Source: Pseudogemmobacter lacusdianii
Lineage (GTDB): Bacteria > Pseudomonadota > Alphaproteobacteria > Rhodobacterales > Rhodobacteraceae
Direction of reading: 5' to 3'
NCBI RefSeq assembly: GCF_030848395.1
Contig: NZ_JAVDBT010000013.1
Span: forward strand, 1-64,000
DNA: 64,000 bases
The first letter of the stretch is position 1. Each line of letters opens with the position of its first letter. Below are positions 9,752-18,595 of the stretch, piece after piece. Below the pieces are notes generated by a model. It was not told where the DNA came from. It saw nothing but the letters and a program-made list of their open reading frames with translations, and ran no database searches. The translations under genes were made by a program, and so were the position numbers.

Positions 9752-10756
9752 ATGGTCAATATCCGCTCAGCCTTTGTCACGCTTGGCTTTTTGGCGCTTG
9801 CCGCCGCCCCAGTTTCCGCCGCTTGCACCGGCACGAACCTCTTGGATCAGTTGCCCAGCGACACCCGCGCTGAGCTTGACGCAAAGGCCAAGGCGGTCCC
9901 CTATGCCACGGGCAATTTCTGGCAAGCCACCAAGGGCGATCAAAGCCTGACGGTGATTGGCACCTATCACCTGGATGATCCGCGCCACGATGCCATCGTG
10001 GAACAATTCGCCCCGCTGGTTGAGGCCGCCGACCTCTTGTTGCTCGAGGCCGGACCTGAAGAGGAAAAGGCGCTGCAAGACCATATCGGCCGCGACCCCT
10101 CGCTGATGGTGATCACCGATGGCCCGCCGCTCAACAGCCAACTCTCGCCCGAGATCTGGGAGCGTCTTGCCACAGCCGCTGAGACGCGGGGCATCCCGCC
10201 GATCATGGCCGCCAAAATGCGTCCTTGGTATCTGTCGCTGCTCCTCGCTATTCCGCCTTGCGCGATGGAGCTGATGCTGACGCCGAACGGGCTTGACCAT
10301 CGCCTGCAAAGCGTTGCCGATGCCGCTGGCACCAAGGTGCAGGCGCTGGAACCCTATGACACGCTCTTTGCCGTCTTCGAGCTCTTCAGCAGCGAAGACC
10401 AGCTGGCGATGATCGAACAAACCCTTTCGTTTGAACCGAAGATCGCCGATCTCTCCTGGACCTTGGCCGAAGGCTATTTTGCCGGTGAAAACCGCCTGAC
10501 ATGGGAGCTGATGCGCCACCTCTCCTACGACATCCCCGGGTTCACCAAGGCCCAAGTCGATGAGGATATGGCCCTGATGGAAGAGGCGTTGATGATCCGC
10601 CGCAACCAAGCTTGGATTCCGGTGATCGAAGAGGCCGCCGGCAAAGGCTCTACAGTCGTCGCCTTCGGCGCGCTGCATCTTTCGGGCGAAGAGGGCGTCT
10701 TGAACCTGCTAGAGCGCAACGGCTGGACGCTGACCGAAATCGCCCCGGCCCCGTAA
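9752..10756 (+). CDS. TraB/GumN family protein, exported
   Basis: This gene encodes 334 residues from the ATG at 9752, directed by a strong AGGAGGT. A signal peptide covers about residues 1-24 and ends near VSA-AC. The TraB/GumN (PF01963) fold is shown by two conserved GxxH motifs: GTYH (70-73) near the N-terminus, followed by acidic residues, and GALH near residue 307. The related Tiki proteins are metalloproteases, so a periplasmic metal-dependent peptidase role is possible. It stands alone. Confidence 0.85.
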   Translation: MVNIRSAFVTLGFLALAAAPVSAACTGTNLLDQLPSDTRAELDAKAKAVPYATGNFWQATKGDQSLTVIGTYHLDDPRHDAIVEQFAPLVEAADLLLLEAGPEEEKALQDHIGRDPSLMVITDGPPLNSQLSPEIWERLATAAETRGIPPIMAAKMRPWYLSLLLAIPPCAMELMLTPNGLDHRLQSVADAAGTKVQALEPYDTLFAVFELFSSEDQLAMIEQTLSFEPKIADLSWTLAEGYFAGENRLTWELMRHLSYDIPGFTKAQVDEDMALMEEALMIRRNQAWIPVIEEAAGKGSTVVAFGALHLSGEEGVLNLLERNGWTLTEIAPAP

Positions 10757-10780
10757 GGCCCCCCCGGCTCCATGCAAAAG

Positions 10781-10804
10781 GGGCGGCGCATCCCTGCGCC
10801 GCCC
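10781..10804 (+). terminator. Hairpin terminator after the TraB/GumN gene
   Basis: A perfect 10-bp GC-rich stem with a 4-base loop lies 25 bases after the stop codon. The following T-content is weak, so efficiency is uncertain. Confidence 0.6.
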
Positions 10805-10915
10805 TTCGTCTTAGCGCCTGTTTAACCGCCATGCCCCGCGCAACTTCCCGCCTTCAGATTGCAACCCAATCACCGCCCCCGGCGTTGAGGGGGCAAGCAA
10901 GCAAATAGGACGGCC

Positions 10916-11863
10916 ATGGCAGCAACTTTCTTCAACCTTTCCGATGAAAAGGGCGTCTTGCGCCTCTCCGTCGCGGTCACCGTGCTTGTCGCCCTTCTCG
11001 GCATCGGCTTCGGCCTTATCTCTGGCTCCTTCGCCATCATCTTCGACGGGGTCTATTCGCTGACCGATGCCAGCATGAGCTTGCTGTCGCTGCTTGTGGT
11101 CAATCTCATCACCAATTTTGCCACCGCCACCAATCTCTCGCCGAAACTGCGCGCTCGGTTTTCCATGGGGTTTTGGCACCTCGAACCGATGGTCCTCCTC
11201 CTCAACGGCACCTTGCTGATCGGCGTTGCCGTCTATGCGCTGATCACCTCGGTCGGCAGCCTCTTGCAAGGCGGGCGCGAGCTGGAATTTGGCTGGGCCA
11301 TCGCCTATGCCGCCGCCACCGTGGCCCTTTGCATCACCATCGCCGTGGCCGAGACCCGCGCCAACCGCCGGATCAAATCCGACTTTTTGGCGCTGGATGT
11401 GAAGGGCTGGATCATGTCCTCCAGCATCACCGCCGCTTTGCTGATCGCCTTCTGCATCGGCTATCTGCTGCAAGGCACCCGGCACGAATGGCTTCAGCCC
11501 TATATCGACCCCGCCGTGCTGGCGCTGGTCTGCCTTTTGATCATCCCGCTGCCGATCGCCACGATCCGCCAAGCGCTCTCGGATGTGCTCCTAGCCGCCC
11601 CGCCCGCCATGCGCAGCGAGATTGACGAGATCGCCAGCCGCTTTGCCGCCAAACACGGCTTTCTCAGCTACCGCGCCTATGTCGCCCGCGTCGGCCGCGC
11701 CCGCCAGATCGAGCTTTACTTCATCGTCCCGCCCGAGATGCCGCCGCGCCCGATCACCGCATGGGACGCGTTGCGCGACGAAATCGGCACCGAGATCGGC
11801 GGCGACAGCGCGCATCGCTGGCTTACCGTGGTCTTCACCGGCGATCCGGAATGGGCTGAATAA
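10916..11863 (+). CDS. Cation diffusion facilitator family transporter
   Basis: This gene encodes 315 residues with about six membrane segments (first near 18-40) and a C-terminal cytoplasmic domain from about residue 215 (MRSEIDEIASRFAAKHGF). CDF proteins exchange divalent metals such as Zn, Co or Mn for protons. The usual metal site in TM2 and TM5 is altered: Tyr47 with Asp51, and Asp161 with Trp165, where H/D-x3-D pairs are expected. It therefore belongs to a divergent subgroup of unknown substrate. The gene lies 95 bases before the Mn-dependent pyrophosphatase gene. Confidence 0.85.
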   Translation: MAATFFNLSDEKGVLRLSVAVTVLVALLGIGFGLISGSFAIIFDGVYSLTDASMSLLSLLVVNLITNFATATNLSPKLRARFSMGFWHLEPMVLLLNGTLLIGVAVYALITSVGSLLQGGRELEFGWAIAYAAATVALCITIAVAETRANRRIKSDFLALDVKGWIMSSSITAALLIAFCIGYLLQGTRHEWLQPYIDPAVLALVCLLIIPLPIATIRQALSDVLLAAPPAMRSEIDEIASRFAAKHGFLSYRAYVARVGRARQIELYFIVPPEMPPRPITAWDALRDEIGTEIGGDSAHRWLTVVFTGDPEWAE

Positions 11864-11958
11864 CGCGGCGACGCGCCAAAGCGCCTTGCCAGCCTTCGTG
11901 ACAAGGGCGCGCGCGCTGTCTATAAGGCGCGCGAAACATTTGCCGCAAGGATACCGCG

Positions 11959-12879
11959 ATGACGATCAAGGTTTTTGGCCACAAATCCCCCGACACCGAT
12001 TCCACCGGTTCGCCGATCATCTGGGCGTGGTATCTGAATGACGTGCTGGGCACCCCGGCCAAAGCGGTGCTCTTGGGCGAGCCCAACACCGAAGCCGCTT
12101 TCGTGCTGAAGCATTGGGATCTCCCGAAGCCCGAGATCATCTCGGATGTGACCGCAGACGACCAAGTCGTCGTTGTCGACACCAACAACCCGGCCGAGTT
12201 GCCCGCCTCGATCAATGAGGCCAAGCTGCTGGCGATCATCGACCACCACATGCTGGTGGGCGGTCTGAAAACCAAGACCCCGATCGACATCACCATCCGC
12301 CCGCTGGCCTGCACCGCCACCATCATGCATGACCTGATCGGTGACGATCTGGCGAAAGCCCCGCGCGGCATCAAAGGCGCGATGCTCTCCTGCATCCTGT
12401 CGGACACGCTGGAATTCCGCAGCCCGACCACCACCGCACATGACAAGGCCGTGGCCGAGAAACTGGCCGCCGATCTCGGCATCAACTTGGGCGATCTCGC
12501 CACCGCGATGTTCGAAGCCAAATCCGACATCTCGGCCTTCTCGGATGCCGAGCTTCTGCGCATGGACAGCAAAGAGTATAACGTCGACGGCAAAGAACTG
12601 CGTGTCTCGGTCTTGGAGACCACCGCGCCGAAGCTGGTACTGGACCGCAAGGCCAGCCTGATGGCCTCGATGGAAGGCGTCGCCAAGGAAGACAGTGCTG
12701 ACCAAGTGCTGCTCTTCGTCGTCGACATCCTGCGCGAAGAGGCGACACTCCTCGTCCCGAACGATCTGGTGAAGCAACTGGCCGAGGCCTCCTTCGGCGT
12801 CACCGTCTCCGGCGACACCGTGGTGCTGCCCGGCGTGATGAGCCGCAAAAAGCAGATCATCCCCGCGCTGAAGCTCTGA
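11959..12879 (+). CDS. ppaC: Manganese-dependent inorganic pyrophosphatase
   Basis: This gene encodes 306 residues, a family II (DHH-superfamily) pyrophosphatase that hydrolyses PPi to phosphate using Mn or Co. All metal motifs are visible: GHKSPDTDS with His8, Asp12 and Asp14, VVDTN with Asp75, and DHH at 96-98. The C-terminal DHHA2 domain ends with SRKKQ (295-299), the substrate-binding motif. Family II enzymes are more usual in Firmicutes but occur in many alphaproteobacteria. The start follows AAGGATA. Confidence 0.95.
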   Translation: MTIKVFGHKSPDTDSTGSPIIWAWYLNDVLGTPAKAVLLGEPNTEAAFVLKHWDLPKPEIISDVTADDQVVVVDTNNPAELPASINEAKLLAIIDHHMLVGGLKTKTPIDITIRPLACTATIMHDLIGDDLAKAPRGIKGAMLSCILSDTLEFRSPTTTAHDKAVAEKLAADLGINLGDLATAMFEAKSDISAFSDAELLRMDSKEYNVDGKELRVSVLETTAPKLVLDRKASLMASMEGVAKEDSADQVLLFVVDILREEATLLVPNDLVKQLAEASFGVTVSGDTVVLPGVMSRKKQIIPALKL

Positions 12880-12891
12880 TCGGCCCTTGGC

Positions 12892-12920
12892 CAGAGGTAT
12901 GGCGCAAAGCCATACCTCTG
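12892..12920 (+). repeat. Perfect 12-bp hairpin after ppaC
   Basis: A perfect 12-bp stem with a 5-base loop (arms 12892-12903 and 12909-12920) begins 12 bases past the ppaC stop. No T-run follows, so if it terminates transcription it does so poorly. It may instead protect the ppaC mRNA end. Its right arm is the first unit of the 11-bp repeat array. Confidence 0.6.
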
Positions 12921-12952
12921 CCAGACGTAAGCCATACGTCATCCATACCATT
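12909..12952. repeat. Array of four 11-bp direct repeats (GCCAKACST core)
   Basis: Four consecutive 11-base units start at 12909, 12920, 12931 and 12942: GCCATACCTCT, GCCAGACGTAA, GCCATACGTCA and TCCATACCATT. The same kind of array with three units occurs at 31541-31573. The 11-base spacing is close to one helical turn, which would place the cores on one face of the DNA. The array sits directly upstream of the HAD phosphatase gene, so a regulatory role is possible but unproven. Confidence 0.6.
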
Positions 12953-12985
12953 GTTTTGGCGCCCGCCGCGCCTCAGGAGTTCCCC

Positions 12986-13873
12986 ATGACCGAGATCATC
13001 GCTTCGCTGGCCGATGTGGCCCCCCGTTATGATGCGGTGTTCTGCGATCTCTGGGGCTGCCTGCATGATGGCAAAACCCCCTTCCCCGCTGCCGTTGCGG
13101 CGCTGCAAGCCTTCCGCGCCCAAGGCGGGATCGTGATGCTGCTGACCAATTCGCCGCGCCCAAAGCCCAGCGTTATCAAGCAGTTGGACGCAATGGGTGT
13201 GCCGCGCGATGCGTGGGACGACATCGCCACCTCGGGCGATGCGGCGCAATATGGTATGCTCTCGGGTGGCGTCGGTCGCCGCATCCACCACATCGGCGCG
13301 CCGAAGGATGAGACATTCTTCAACGATTTCGCCGAGGATTTGCAGGCCTATGCCGCCAGCCAACCCGCCATCGAGCGTGTGGCCCTCAAAGACGCCGAAG
13401 GCATCATCTGCACCGGCCTGATTAACGATTTGGTAGAGACCCCAGAAGACTACCGCGCCCAGCTTCTTTTGGGAAAAACGCTAGGCCTGCCAATGCTTTG
13501 CGCGAACCCCGATATCGTGGTGGATATGGGCGACAAGCGGCTTTGGTGTGCGGGCGCACTGGCCCGCGATTATGAGGAAATGGGCGGTACCGCGCTTTAT
13601 TTCGGCAAACCGCACCCGCCGATCTACGACCTCGCCCGCCGCCGCCTTGCGGCATTGCGCTCTGACGAATGCCGCATCCTCTGCATCGGCGATGGCGTGA
13701 ACACCGACGTGCTCGGCGGCGTGCAAGAGGGGCTCGACACGCTTTTCGTCACCGGAGGCATCGACACTTTGGCCTTTGGCACGGATTCCTCCAATCCAAA
13801 CAAGGACTTGCTTCAGGCATGGCTCGATGAGCGCCAGCTTGCGCCCAGCTATGCCATCGGCCACCTGCGCTGA
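12986..13873 (+). CDS. HAD-IIA family hydrolase (TIGR01459-like)
   Basis: This gene encodes 295 residues from the ATG at 12986, which has CAGGAG upstream. It is a haloacid dehalogenase-type phosphatase of class IIA (NagD/pyridoxal phosphatase-like). The nucleophile motif DLWGCLHDG begins at Asp21. Motif II is LLTNSPRP, and motifs III and IV are GKPHPPIYDLA and CIGDGVNTDVLGG. The second residue of motif I (DLWG rather than DxDGT) is the mark of the TIGR01459 group common in alphaproteobacteria. The substrate is unknown. Confidence 0.88.
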   Translation: MTEIIASLADVAPRYDAVFCDLWGCLHDGKTPFPAAVAALQAFRAQGGIVMLLTNSPRPKPSVIKQLDAMGVPRDAWDDIATSGDAAQYGMLSGGVGRRIHHIGAPKDETFFNDFAEDLQAYAASQPAIERVALKDAEGIICTGLINDLVETPEDYRAQLLLGKTLGLPMLCANPDIVVDMGDKRLWCAGALARDYEEMGGTALYFGKPHPPIYDLARRRLAALRSDECRILCIGDGVNTDVLGGVQEGLDTLFVTGGIDTLAFGTDSSNPNKDLLQAWLDERQLAPSYAIGHLR

Positions 13874-13953
13874 CGCCAGCAATATAATTGCCGCACAAGG
13901 CAACAATTCATCCGATTATTGCTTAATGGATTTGTTCTGCGCCGCAGCATCTG

Positions 13954-13977
13954 CTAAAAGCCCTAAGACTTTTAGGG
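13954..13977 (+). promoter_or_regulatory. Two mutually exclusive hairpins just before the MaoC gene
   Basis: CTAAAAG (13954-13960) pairs with CTTTTAG (13969-13975). Alternatively CCCTAA (13961-13966) pairs with TTAGGG (13972-13977). The two structures share bases, and the second buries the AGGGA that serves as the ribosome-binding site. This could modulate translation; it may also be chance. Confidence 0.3.
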
Positions 13978-13984
13978 ATTCGCC

Positions 13985-14440
13985 ATGATGCTCGACAACG
14001 CTCAAACCCCGCCGCGCGGCACGATCTATATCGAGGACATCACCCCCGGCCTGTCCCGCTCGCTCTCCAAGGTCGTAAGTGACCGGGATATCGAGCTTTT
14101 TGCCGAGGCGACTGGTGACTGCAACCCAGTCCACCTTGACGATTCCTACGCCAAAGAGACCTTCTTCAAGGGCCGCATCGCGCATGGTGTGTTGACCGCT
14201 GGCCTGATCTCAGCCGTGATCGGCGAGCAGCTTCCCGGGCATGGCACCATCTACCTTAGCCAAAACCTTAGGTTTATTGCCCCTGTTCGCCCCGGCGCTA
14301 CGGTCACCGCCACCGTCACCGTGCTTGAGCTTGATCTCGCAAAACGCCGTGTGACCCTTGAAACCATCGCTTCAGTCGGTCAAACCGTGGTTCTGAAGGG
14401 CGAGGCGGTGGTGTTGGCCCCCTCGCGCAAGATCGGCTAG
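13985..14440 (+). CDS. MaoC-family (R)-specific enoyl-CoA hydratase
   Basis: This gene encodes 151 residues (or 150 from the second ATG), a single hot-dog domain of the MaoC/PhaJ family. Such enzymes hydrate trans-2-enoyl-CoA to (R)-3-hydroxyacyl-CoA, linking beta-oxidation with polyhydroxyalkanoate supply. The catalytic pair is visible in ATGDCNPVHLDD (Asp45, His50), followed by the hydratase helix FFKGRIAHG. Upstream hairpins may cover the ribosome-binding site. RibF follows 43 bases downstream on the same strand. Confidence 0.88.
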   Translation: MMLDNAQTPPRGTIYIEDITPGLSRSLSKVVSDRDIELFAEATGDCNPVHLDDSYAKETFFKGRIAHGVLTAGLISAVIGEQLPGHGTIYLSQNLRFIAPVRPGATVTATVTVLELDLAKRRVTLETIASVGQTVVLKGEAVVLAPSRKIG

Positions 14441-14483
14441 GGGCCCAAGCCCCCGCCGCCAAGGCATGGGACGCGCAGGCAGG

Positions 14484-15404
14484 ATGCAAATTCATCAAGA
14501 CTGGCAATGGCTTGCCCCGGCCGCCCGTGGGGCTTCCGTGGCGATGGGCAATTTTGATGGCGTGCATCTCGGCCATCAATCCGTCATTGATCTGGCGCGC
14601 GGCAAAGGCCCTTTGGGCGTCATCACCTTTGAGCCGCACCCCCGCCAAGTCTTCACTCCAGAAGGCCCGGCTTTCCGCCTGATGAACGCCGAATCCCGCG
14701 CCAATCGGCTGGCCAAACTTGGCGTGGACCACCTCTTTCAAATTCAATTCAACCGCGCCCTCGCGGCTTTGACGCCCGAAGATTTCGCCGCCCGCGTGCT
14801 GGCTGAAGGGCTGGGCATCCGCCATATCGTGGTCGGTGCCGACTTCTGCTTTGGCGCTGGCCGTGCCGGAACTGCGAATGATCTCAAAGCCTTGGGAGAC
14901 CGCTTGGGCTTTGAGACCACCATCGCCCCGCTGATCGCCATCGAAGGCCACGAGGTCTCCTCGACCGCGATCCGCCGCGCTTTGTCCGAGGGCCGCCCGC
15001 GCGACGCCGCCGCCATGCTGGGGCATCTGCATCGCATTGAAGGCGAGGTGATCCACGGCGAAAAGCGCGGCCGTGAGCTTGGCTTTCCCACCGCCAATAT
15101 GGCCCTGACCGGGCTGCATCTGCCGAAATTCGGCGTCTATGCCGCCCGCGTGGATGTGCTCAGCGGCCCGCAGCAGGGCAGCTACCTTGGCGCCGCCAGC
15201 CTTGGCGTGCGGCCGATGTTTGACGGCGAAGTGCCAAACATCGAGACCTATCTCTTGGATTTCAAAGGCGATCTTTACGGCCACCACCTCTCGGTCGCGC
15301 TGGTCGACTACCTGCGCCCCGAGATGAAATTCGATGGTCTTGACGCTTTGATCACCCAGATGAACGCCGATTGCGCCCAAGCGCGGCAGATCTTGACCGA
15401 CTAA
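14484..15404 (+). CDS. ribF: Bifunctional riboflavin kinase/FAD synthetase
   Basis: This gene encodes 306 residues from the ATG at 14484, where the protein aligns with family starts (MQIHQDWQWL). The N-terminal nucleotidyltransferase domain has MGNFDGVHLGHQ (21-32) and the AMP-transfer motif STAIRRAL. The C-terminal riboflavin kinase domain starts near residue 183 with GRELGFPTANM and has GAASLGVRPMFDG. The enzyme turns riboflavin into FMN and then FAD. No FMN riboswitch is visible upstream. Confidence 0.96.
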   Translation: MQIHQDWQWLAPAARGASVAMGNFDGVHLGHQSVIDLARGKGPLGVITFEPHPRQVFTPEGPAFRLMNAESRANRLAKLGVDHLFQIQFNRALAALTPEDFAARVLAEGLGIRHIVVGADFCFGAGRAGTANDLKALGDRLGFETTIAPLIAIEGHEVSSTAIRRALSEGRPRDAAAMLGHLHRIEGEVIHGEKRGRELGFPTANMALTGLHLPKFGVYAARVDVLSGPQQGSYLGAASLGVRPMFDGEVPNIETYLLDFKGDLYGHHLSVALVDYLRPEMKFDGLDALITQMNADCAQARQILTD

Positions 15405-16345
15405 GCCGCCGCATCCGGCACCAACCGACGCGCCACCCATGCTGCAAGCGTGAAGACCAGCGCCCCAGCGATCAGGTCCACCAGATGATGTCCGCCATGC
15501 GACAGGGTCGTCGGCACCATCAGCACAGCCGCGATCAGAGCCAGCGGAAAATACCAGGTTCCGCGCGCGTAGACCGCCACCATGAGTGCCATAACGATAT
15601 GATAAGACGGGAAAGCCACCACGCCCGTCACCACCTCGGGGCGGATCACGCCGGGGCCTGCTTGGGCCAAATGCAACAGCGCGGCCCCCACCTCGGGACT
15701 GGTCAAAAGCCCGATGCTTTGGCTGATCACGGTGGGGATCTGTGCAAATCCCGACGGGCCGATCGAAGGCCAAAGCCACCAGATTGCGGTGGTGACCACC
15801 AAGGCAAGACAGCCCGACAGCAACAGCCTTTGCATCTGCACCTCGCGCCGCTGCACAGCCAGTATCACCACGAGCCCAAGGATCTGCGGTAAAGAGCTGT
15901 GATAAAGCCAAGCCAAGGGCCGCACCAAGGCCGGATAGGCGGAAAGCGCAGTGACAAAGCCCGCCCAATCATAGCCCAAAACTGCATCAATTCGCATAAG
16001 TTGCAGGTCGATCAATGGGTTATGAAGGGGGAAAAGCGCGAAGATGAAGATCGCCGACAAAGCGCTGATCGCCATGAAAGCGCCGACGCCAATCGCCCCT
16101 GCCGCCAGCCTTGGCGCCTTGGCACGCGCGCGGGCATAGCCACCAATCGCCACCATGCCAAAAGCTGCCGCAACACCGGGCGCGAAGCCGGCCCAATCCA
16201 CATCGCGCCCAAGCCCCCAGACCAAAGCCAAAGTGCCAAGCATCAAGACAAGGATATACCCCAGCAAGATCCGCTCGCCCGGTAGGAAGGCCGCGCCGTC
16301 AAGGCCCCTGCCCTGCAGGGGCGCCGATTGTGATTGTGCTGTCAT
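15401..16345 (-). CDS. PAP2-family membrane phosphatase
   Basis: This gene encodes 314 residues from the ATG at 16345, with TTGAGGG upstream. It is an integral membrane protein with about eight hydrophobic segments. The PAP2 catalytic motifs are at the C-terminus: FPSYHIVMAL (motif II histidine) and HGGHHLVDLIAG (motif III His and Asp). This pattern resembles the Aur1/inositolphosphotransferase-like branch. Such enzymes cleave or transfer phosphate on lipids, and the lipid here is unknown. The stop overlaps the convergent ribF end by 4 bases. Confidence 0.85.
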   Translation of the reverse strand: MTAQSQSAPLQGRGLDGAAFLPGERILLGYILVLMLGTLALVWGLGRDVDWAGFAPGVAAAFGMVAIGGYARARAKAPRLAAGAIGVGAFMAISALSAIFIFALFPLHNPLIDLQLMRIDAVLGYDWAGFVTALSAYPALVRPLAWLYHSSLPQILGLVVILAVQRREVQMQRLLLSGCLALVVTTAIWWLWPSIGPSGFAQIPTVISQSIGLLTSPEVGAALLHLAQAGPGVIRPEVVTGVVAFPSYHIVMALMVAVYARGTWYFPLALIAAVLMVPTTLSHGGHHLVDLIAGALVFTLAAWVARRLVPDAAA

Positions 16346-16458
16346 CTTGCCCTCAACCCCGCGTATCGCCGTCAATTTCGATGGGCAATATGGCAGTCAA
16401 AGGGCAAAAATTCTGCCATTTCAGGCTCTTTCACGAATGCCCTTGCCGATAAAGCCAC

Positions 16459-16487
16459 AAAGGCCGGGCAAGATCTGCCCGGCCTTT
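16459..16487 (-). terminator. Terminator of prs
   Basis: A perfect 12-bp stem (16459-16470 and 16476-16487) with a 5-base loop lies 54 bases past the prs stop. The arms end in TTT on the reverse strand. Confidence 0.75.
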
Positions 16488-16540
16488 GTCATCCCAATAA
16501 GATCTGTGGCGCAAACCAGTTTGCGACCACCGCGAAAGGC

Positions 16541-17560
16541 TTAGCCGCGCGGGTAGAAGCCTTCGTAGATCGGGGTCAGGGTCTCGGTCTCAAAGAGGCT
16601 CGAAACCGACATGCCGCCCCAGATGTTCAGGATCGCTTGGGCAAACATCGGCGCGGTCGGCACCACGCGGATATTCGGCGCGCCGAGAAGCTTGTCGCCT
16701 TGCTCGATCGAATCAGTGATCACCAGCGATTTCATCACCGATTTCGACACCCGCTCAATGGCCGGGCCCGAGAGCACGCCGTGGGTGATGTAGGAGTGCA
16801 CCTCGGTGGCCCCCGCCTCCATCAGCGTCTCGGCGGCTTTGCACAGCGTGCCAGCGGTGTCGCAGATGTCGTCCACAATGATACATTTCTTGCCGGTGAC
16901 ATTGCCGATCACGATCATCTCGGCGATCTCACCCGCGCGCTCACGGCGCTTATCAACGATGGCCAGCGGGGCGTTGATCCGTTTGGCCAACTCACGCGCG
17001 CGGGCCACACCGCCCACGTCGGGCGAGATGACCATGATGTCATCCATCTGGCCTTTGAAGTGATGCTCGATGTCCAAAGCGAAAACCGGGCTCGCGTAGA
17101 GGTTATCCACGGGGATATCGAAGAAGCCTTGGATCTGGGCGGCATGCAGGTCCAGCGTCAGCACGCGGTCGACGCCTGCGGTCTCGATCAGGTTGGCCAC
17201 AAGCTTGGCGCTGATCGGGGTGCGGGCTTTGGCGCGGCGGTCTTGGCGGGCATAGCCGAAATAGGGGATCACGGCGGTGATCCGGCTGGCCGAGGACCGG
17301 CGCAAAGCGTCGGTCATAATCAGAAGCTCCATCAAATTGTCATTCGACGGGTTCGAGGTCGGCTGGATCACATACATGTCCTCGCCGCGGACATTCTCGA
17401 AGACCTCGACGAAGATCTCTTGATCGTTGAACCGCTCGATCCGCGCATCAACAAGATTGACGCTCATGCCGCGGTGCATCGACATGCGGCGCGCGATGGA
17501 TTTGGCGAGGCTGAGGTTGGCATTGCCGGAAATCAGCTTCGGCTCGGTGATGGCGGGCAT
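16541..17560 (-). CDS. prs: Ribose-phosphate pyrophosphokinase (PRPP synthetase)
   Basis: This gene encodes 339 residues, slightly longer than the roughly 315 of enteric enzymes and usual for alphaproteobacteria. It makes PRPP from ribose 5-phosphate and ATP for nucleotide, His and Trp synthesis. Motifs seen are [37 protein letters not shown] and the PRPP loop [10 protein letters not shown]. The start has GGAGACAA upstream. It is a single-gene unit with its own terminator. Confidence 0.97.
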   Translation of the reverse strand: MPAITEPKLISGNANLSLAKSIARRMSMHRGMSVNLVDARIERFNDQEIFVEVFENVRGEDMYVIQPTSNPSNDNLMELLIMTDALRRSSASRITAVIPYFGYARQDRRAKARTPISAKLVANLIETAGVDRVLTLDLHAAQIQGFFDIPVDNLYASPVFALDIEHHFKGQMDDIMVISPDVGGVARARELAKRINAPLAIVDKRRERAGEIAEMIVIGNVTGKKCIIVDDICDTAGTLCKAAETLMEAGATEVHSYITHGVLSGPAIERVSKSVMKSLVITDSIEQGDKLLGAPNIRVVPTAPMFAQAILNIWGGMSVSSLFETETLTPIYEGFYPRG

Positions 17561-17733
17561 GGATTGTCTCCGAAGGGCAGCGGAATCGATGGGCGCGGGA
17601 TAGCACCCACTTTACCTTAGGCATAGGGGGACGGAGCGTAAAACCCGCTTGGAGGGTCGTTATTAAGGCAGAATGGCTTGTTGGCGACACAGGCTGGGGC
17701 TATCTCGCCCTTGCCAATCGCAAGGTTTCGCTC

Positions 17734-18543
17734 ATGTCGCCCTCGCCCGCCCCTGCAGATCGCTCACCCGCCCGCAAATGGGGTTCGGGTCCGCGTCCGA
17801 TCTTGGCTTTGCATTGCGCGCTGGCGCATGGCGGCGCTTGGGCCGACTTGGCGCAAAACTTGCAAGGCGTCACGCTGACCGCCCCCGATCATCCCGGTCA
17901 TGGCCGCAATAGGGATTGGGACGGGGTGCAGGACTTGCACCAGCAGGCCACGGCCGAAGCGCTGGCCCATGCCCACGACTTGGCCAAGGACGGTCCGATC
18001 GACCTCTTCGGCCACAGCTTTGGCGGCACTCTGGCCCTGCGCATTGCCTTGGAGAACCCCGGGCTCGTGCGCGCGCTGGTGCTGGTGGAGCCTGTGCTTT
18101 TCGCGGCAGCAAGGGCGACGCAGTCCTTCGCGCAGATGGCCGCCTCGCAGCTTAACCTTGCGCAGGCGATTGCCGCAGACCGAGAGGCCGCCGCCGCCAG
18201 TTTCCACGCCGAATGGGGCACGGGAGAGGCCCTTGCCGATCTGCCCGAACGCCCCCGGCGCTATATCACCGAGCGGATCCATCTGATCCCCGCCGCCAAT
18301 CCCGGCTTAGTGGATGACAATGCGCATCTTCTGCGCCCCGAAGGGCTTGAGAGCCTTAAGGTGCCGGTTTTGCTGGTCGAAGGCGGCAAAAGCCCTGCCA
18401 TCGTCGGCGCCATCCATGACGCCCTTGCCCAACGCATCACGCCGCTGACCCGCGCCAAGATTGACGATGCTGGGCATATGCTGCCCCTCACCCATGCCAA
18501 AGCGCTGGCTGCTCTGGTCCAAACCCATCTGGCGAAAAGCTAA
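17734..18543 (+). CDS. Alpha/beta hydrolase
   Basis: This gene encodes 269 residues in the alpha/beta hydrolase fold. It shows LHCALAHGGAW (oxyanion region), DHPGHGRN, the nucleophile elbow GHSFGG with Ser95, and a late DDAGHMLPLTH histidine. The family covers esterases, C-C hydrolases and haloperoxidases. The substrate is not indicated. The start at 17734 gives about 20 poorly conserved residues before the fold, so a slightly later start cannot be excluded. It is divergent from prs. Confidence 0.85.
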   Translation: MSPSPAPADRSPARKWGSGPRPILALHCALAHGGAWADLAQNLQGVTLTAPDHPGHGRNRDWDGVQDLHQQATAEALAHAHDLAKDGPIDLFGHSFGGTLALRIALENPGLVRALVLVEPVLFAAARATQSFAQMAASQLNLAQAIAADREAAAASFHAEWGTGEALADLPERPRRYITERIHLIPAANPGLVDDNAHLLRPEGLESLKVPVLLVEGGKSPAIVGAIHDALAQRITPLTRAKIDDAGHMLPLTHAKALAALVQTHLAKS

Positions 18544-18574
18544 GCCGCAATCTTTTGAGAAAGATCGCGGCTTA
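18541..18574. terminator. Hairpin between convergent hydrolase and ltaE genes
   Basis: A 15-bp stem with one mismatch (18541-18555 and 18560-18574) and a TGAG loop starts in the stop codon of the hydrolase gene. The right flank carries CTTT. It could end both converging transcripts. Confidence 0.6.
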
Positions 18575-18595
18575 GTCTTTAGAACTCAGCGTTTT

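Noticed and set aside
14441..14483. FMN riboswitch before ribF
   Set aside because: Only 43 bases separate ribF from the MaoC gene, far too short for the FMN aptamer, and no core motif is seen.
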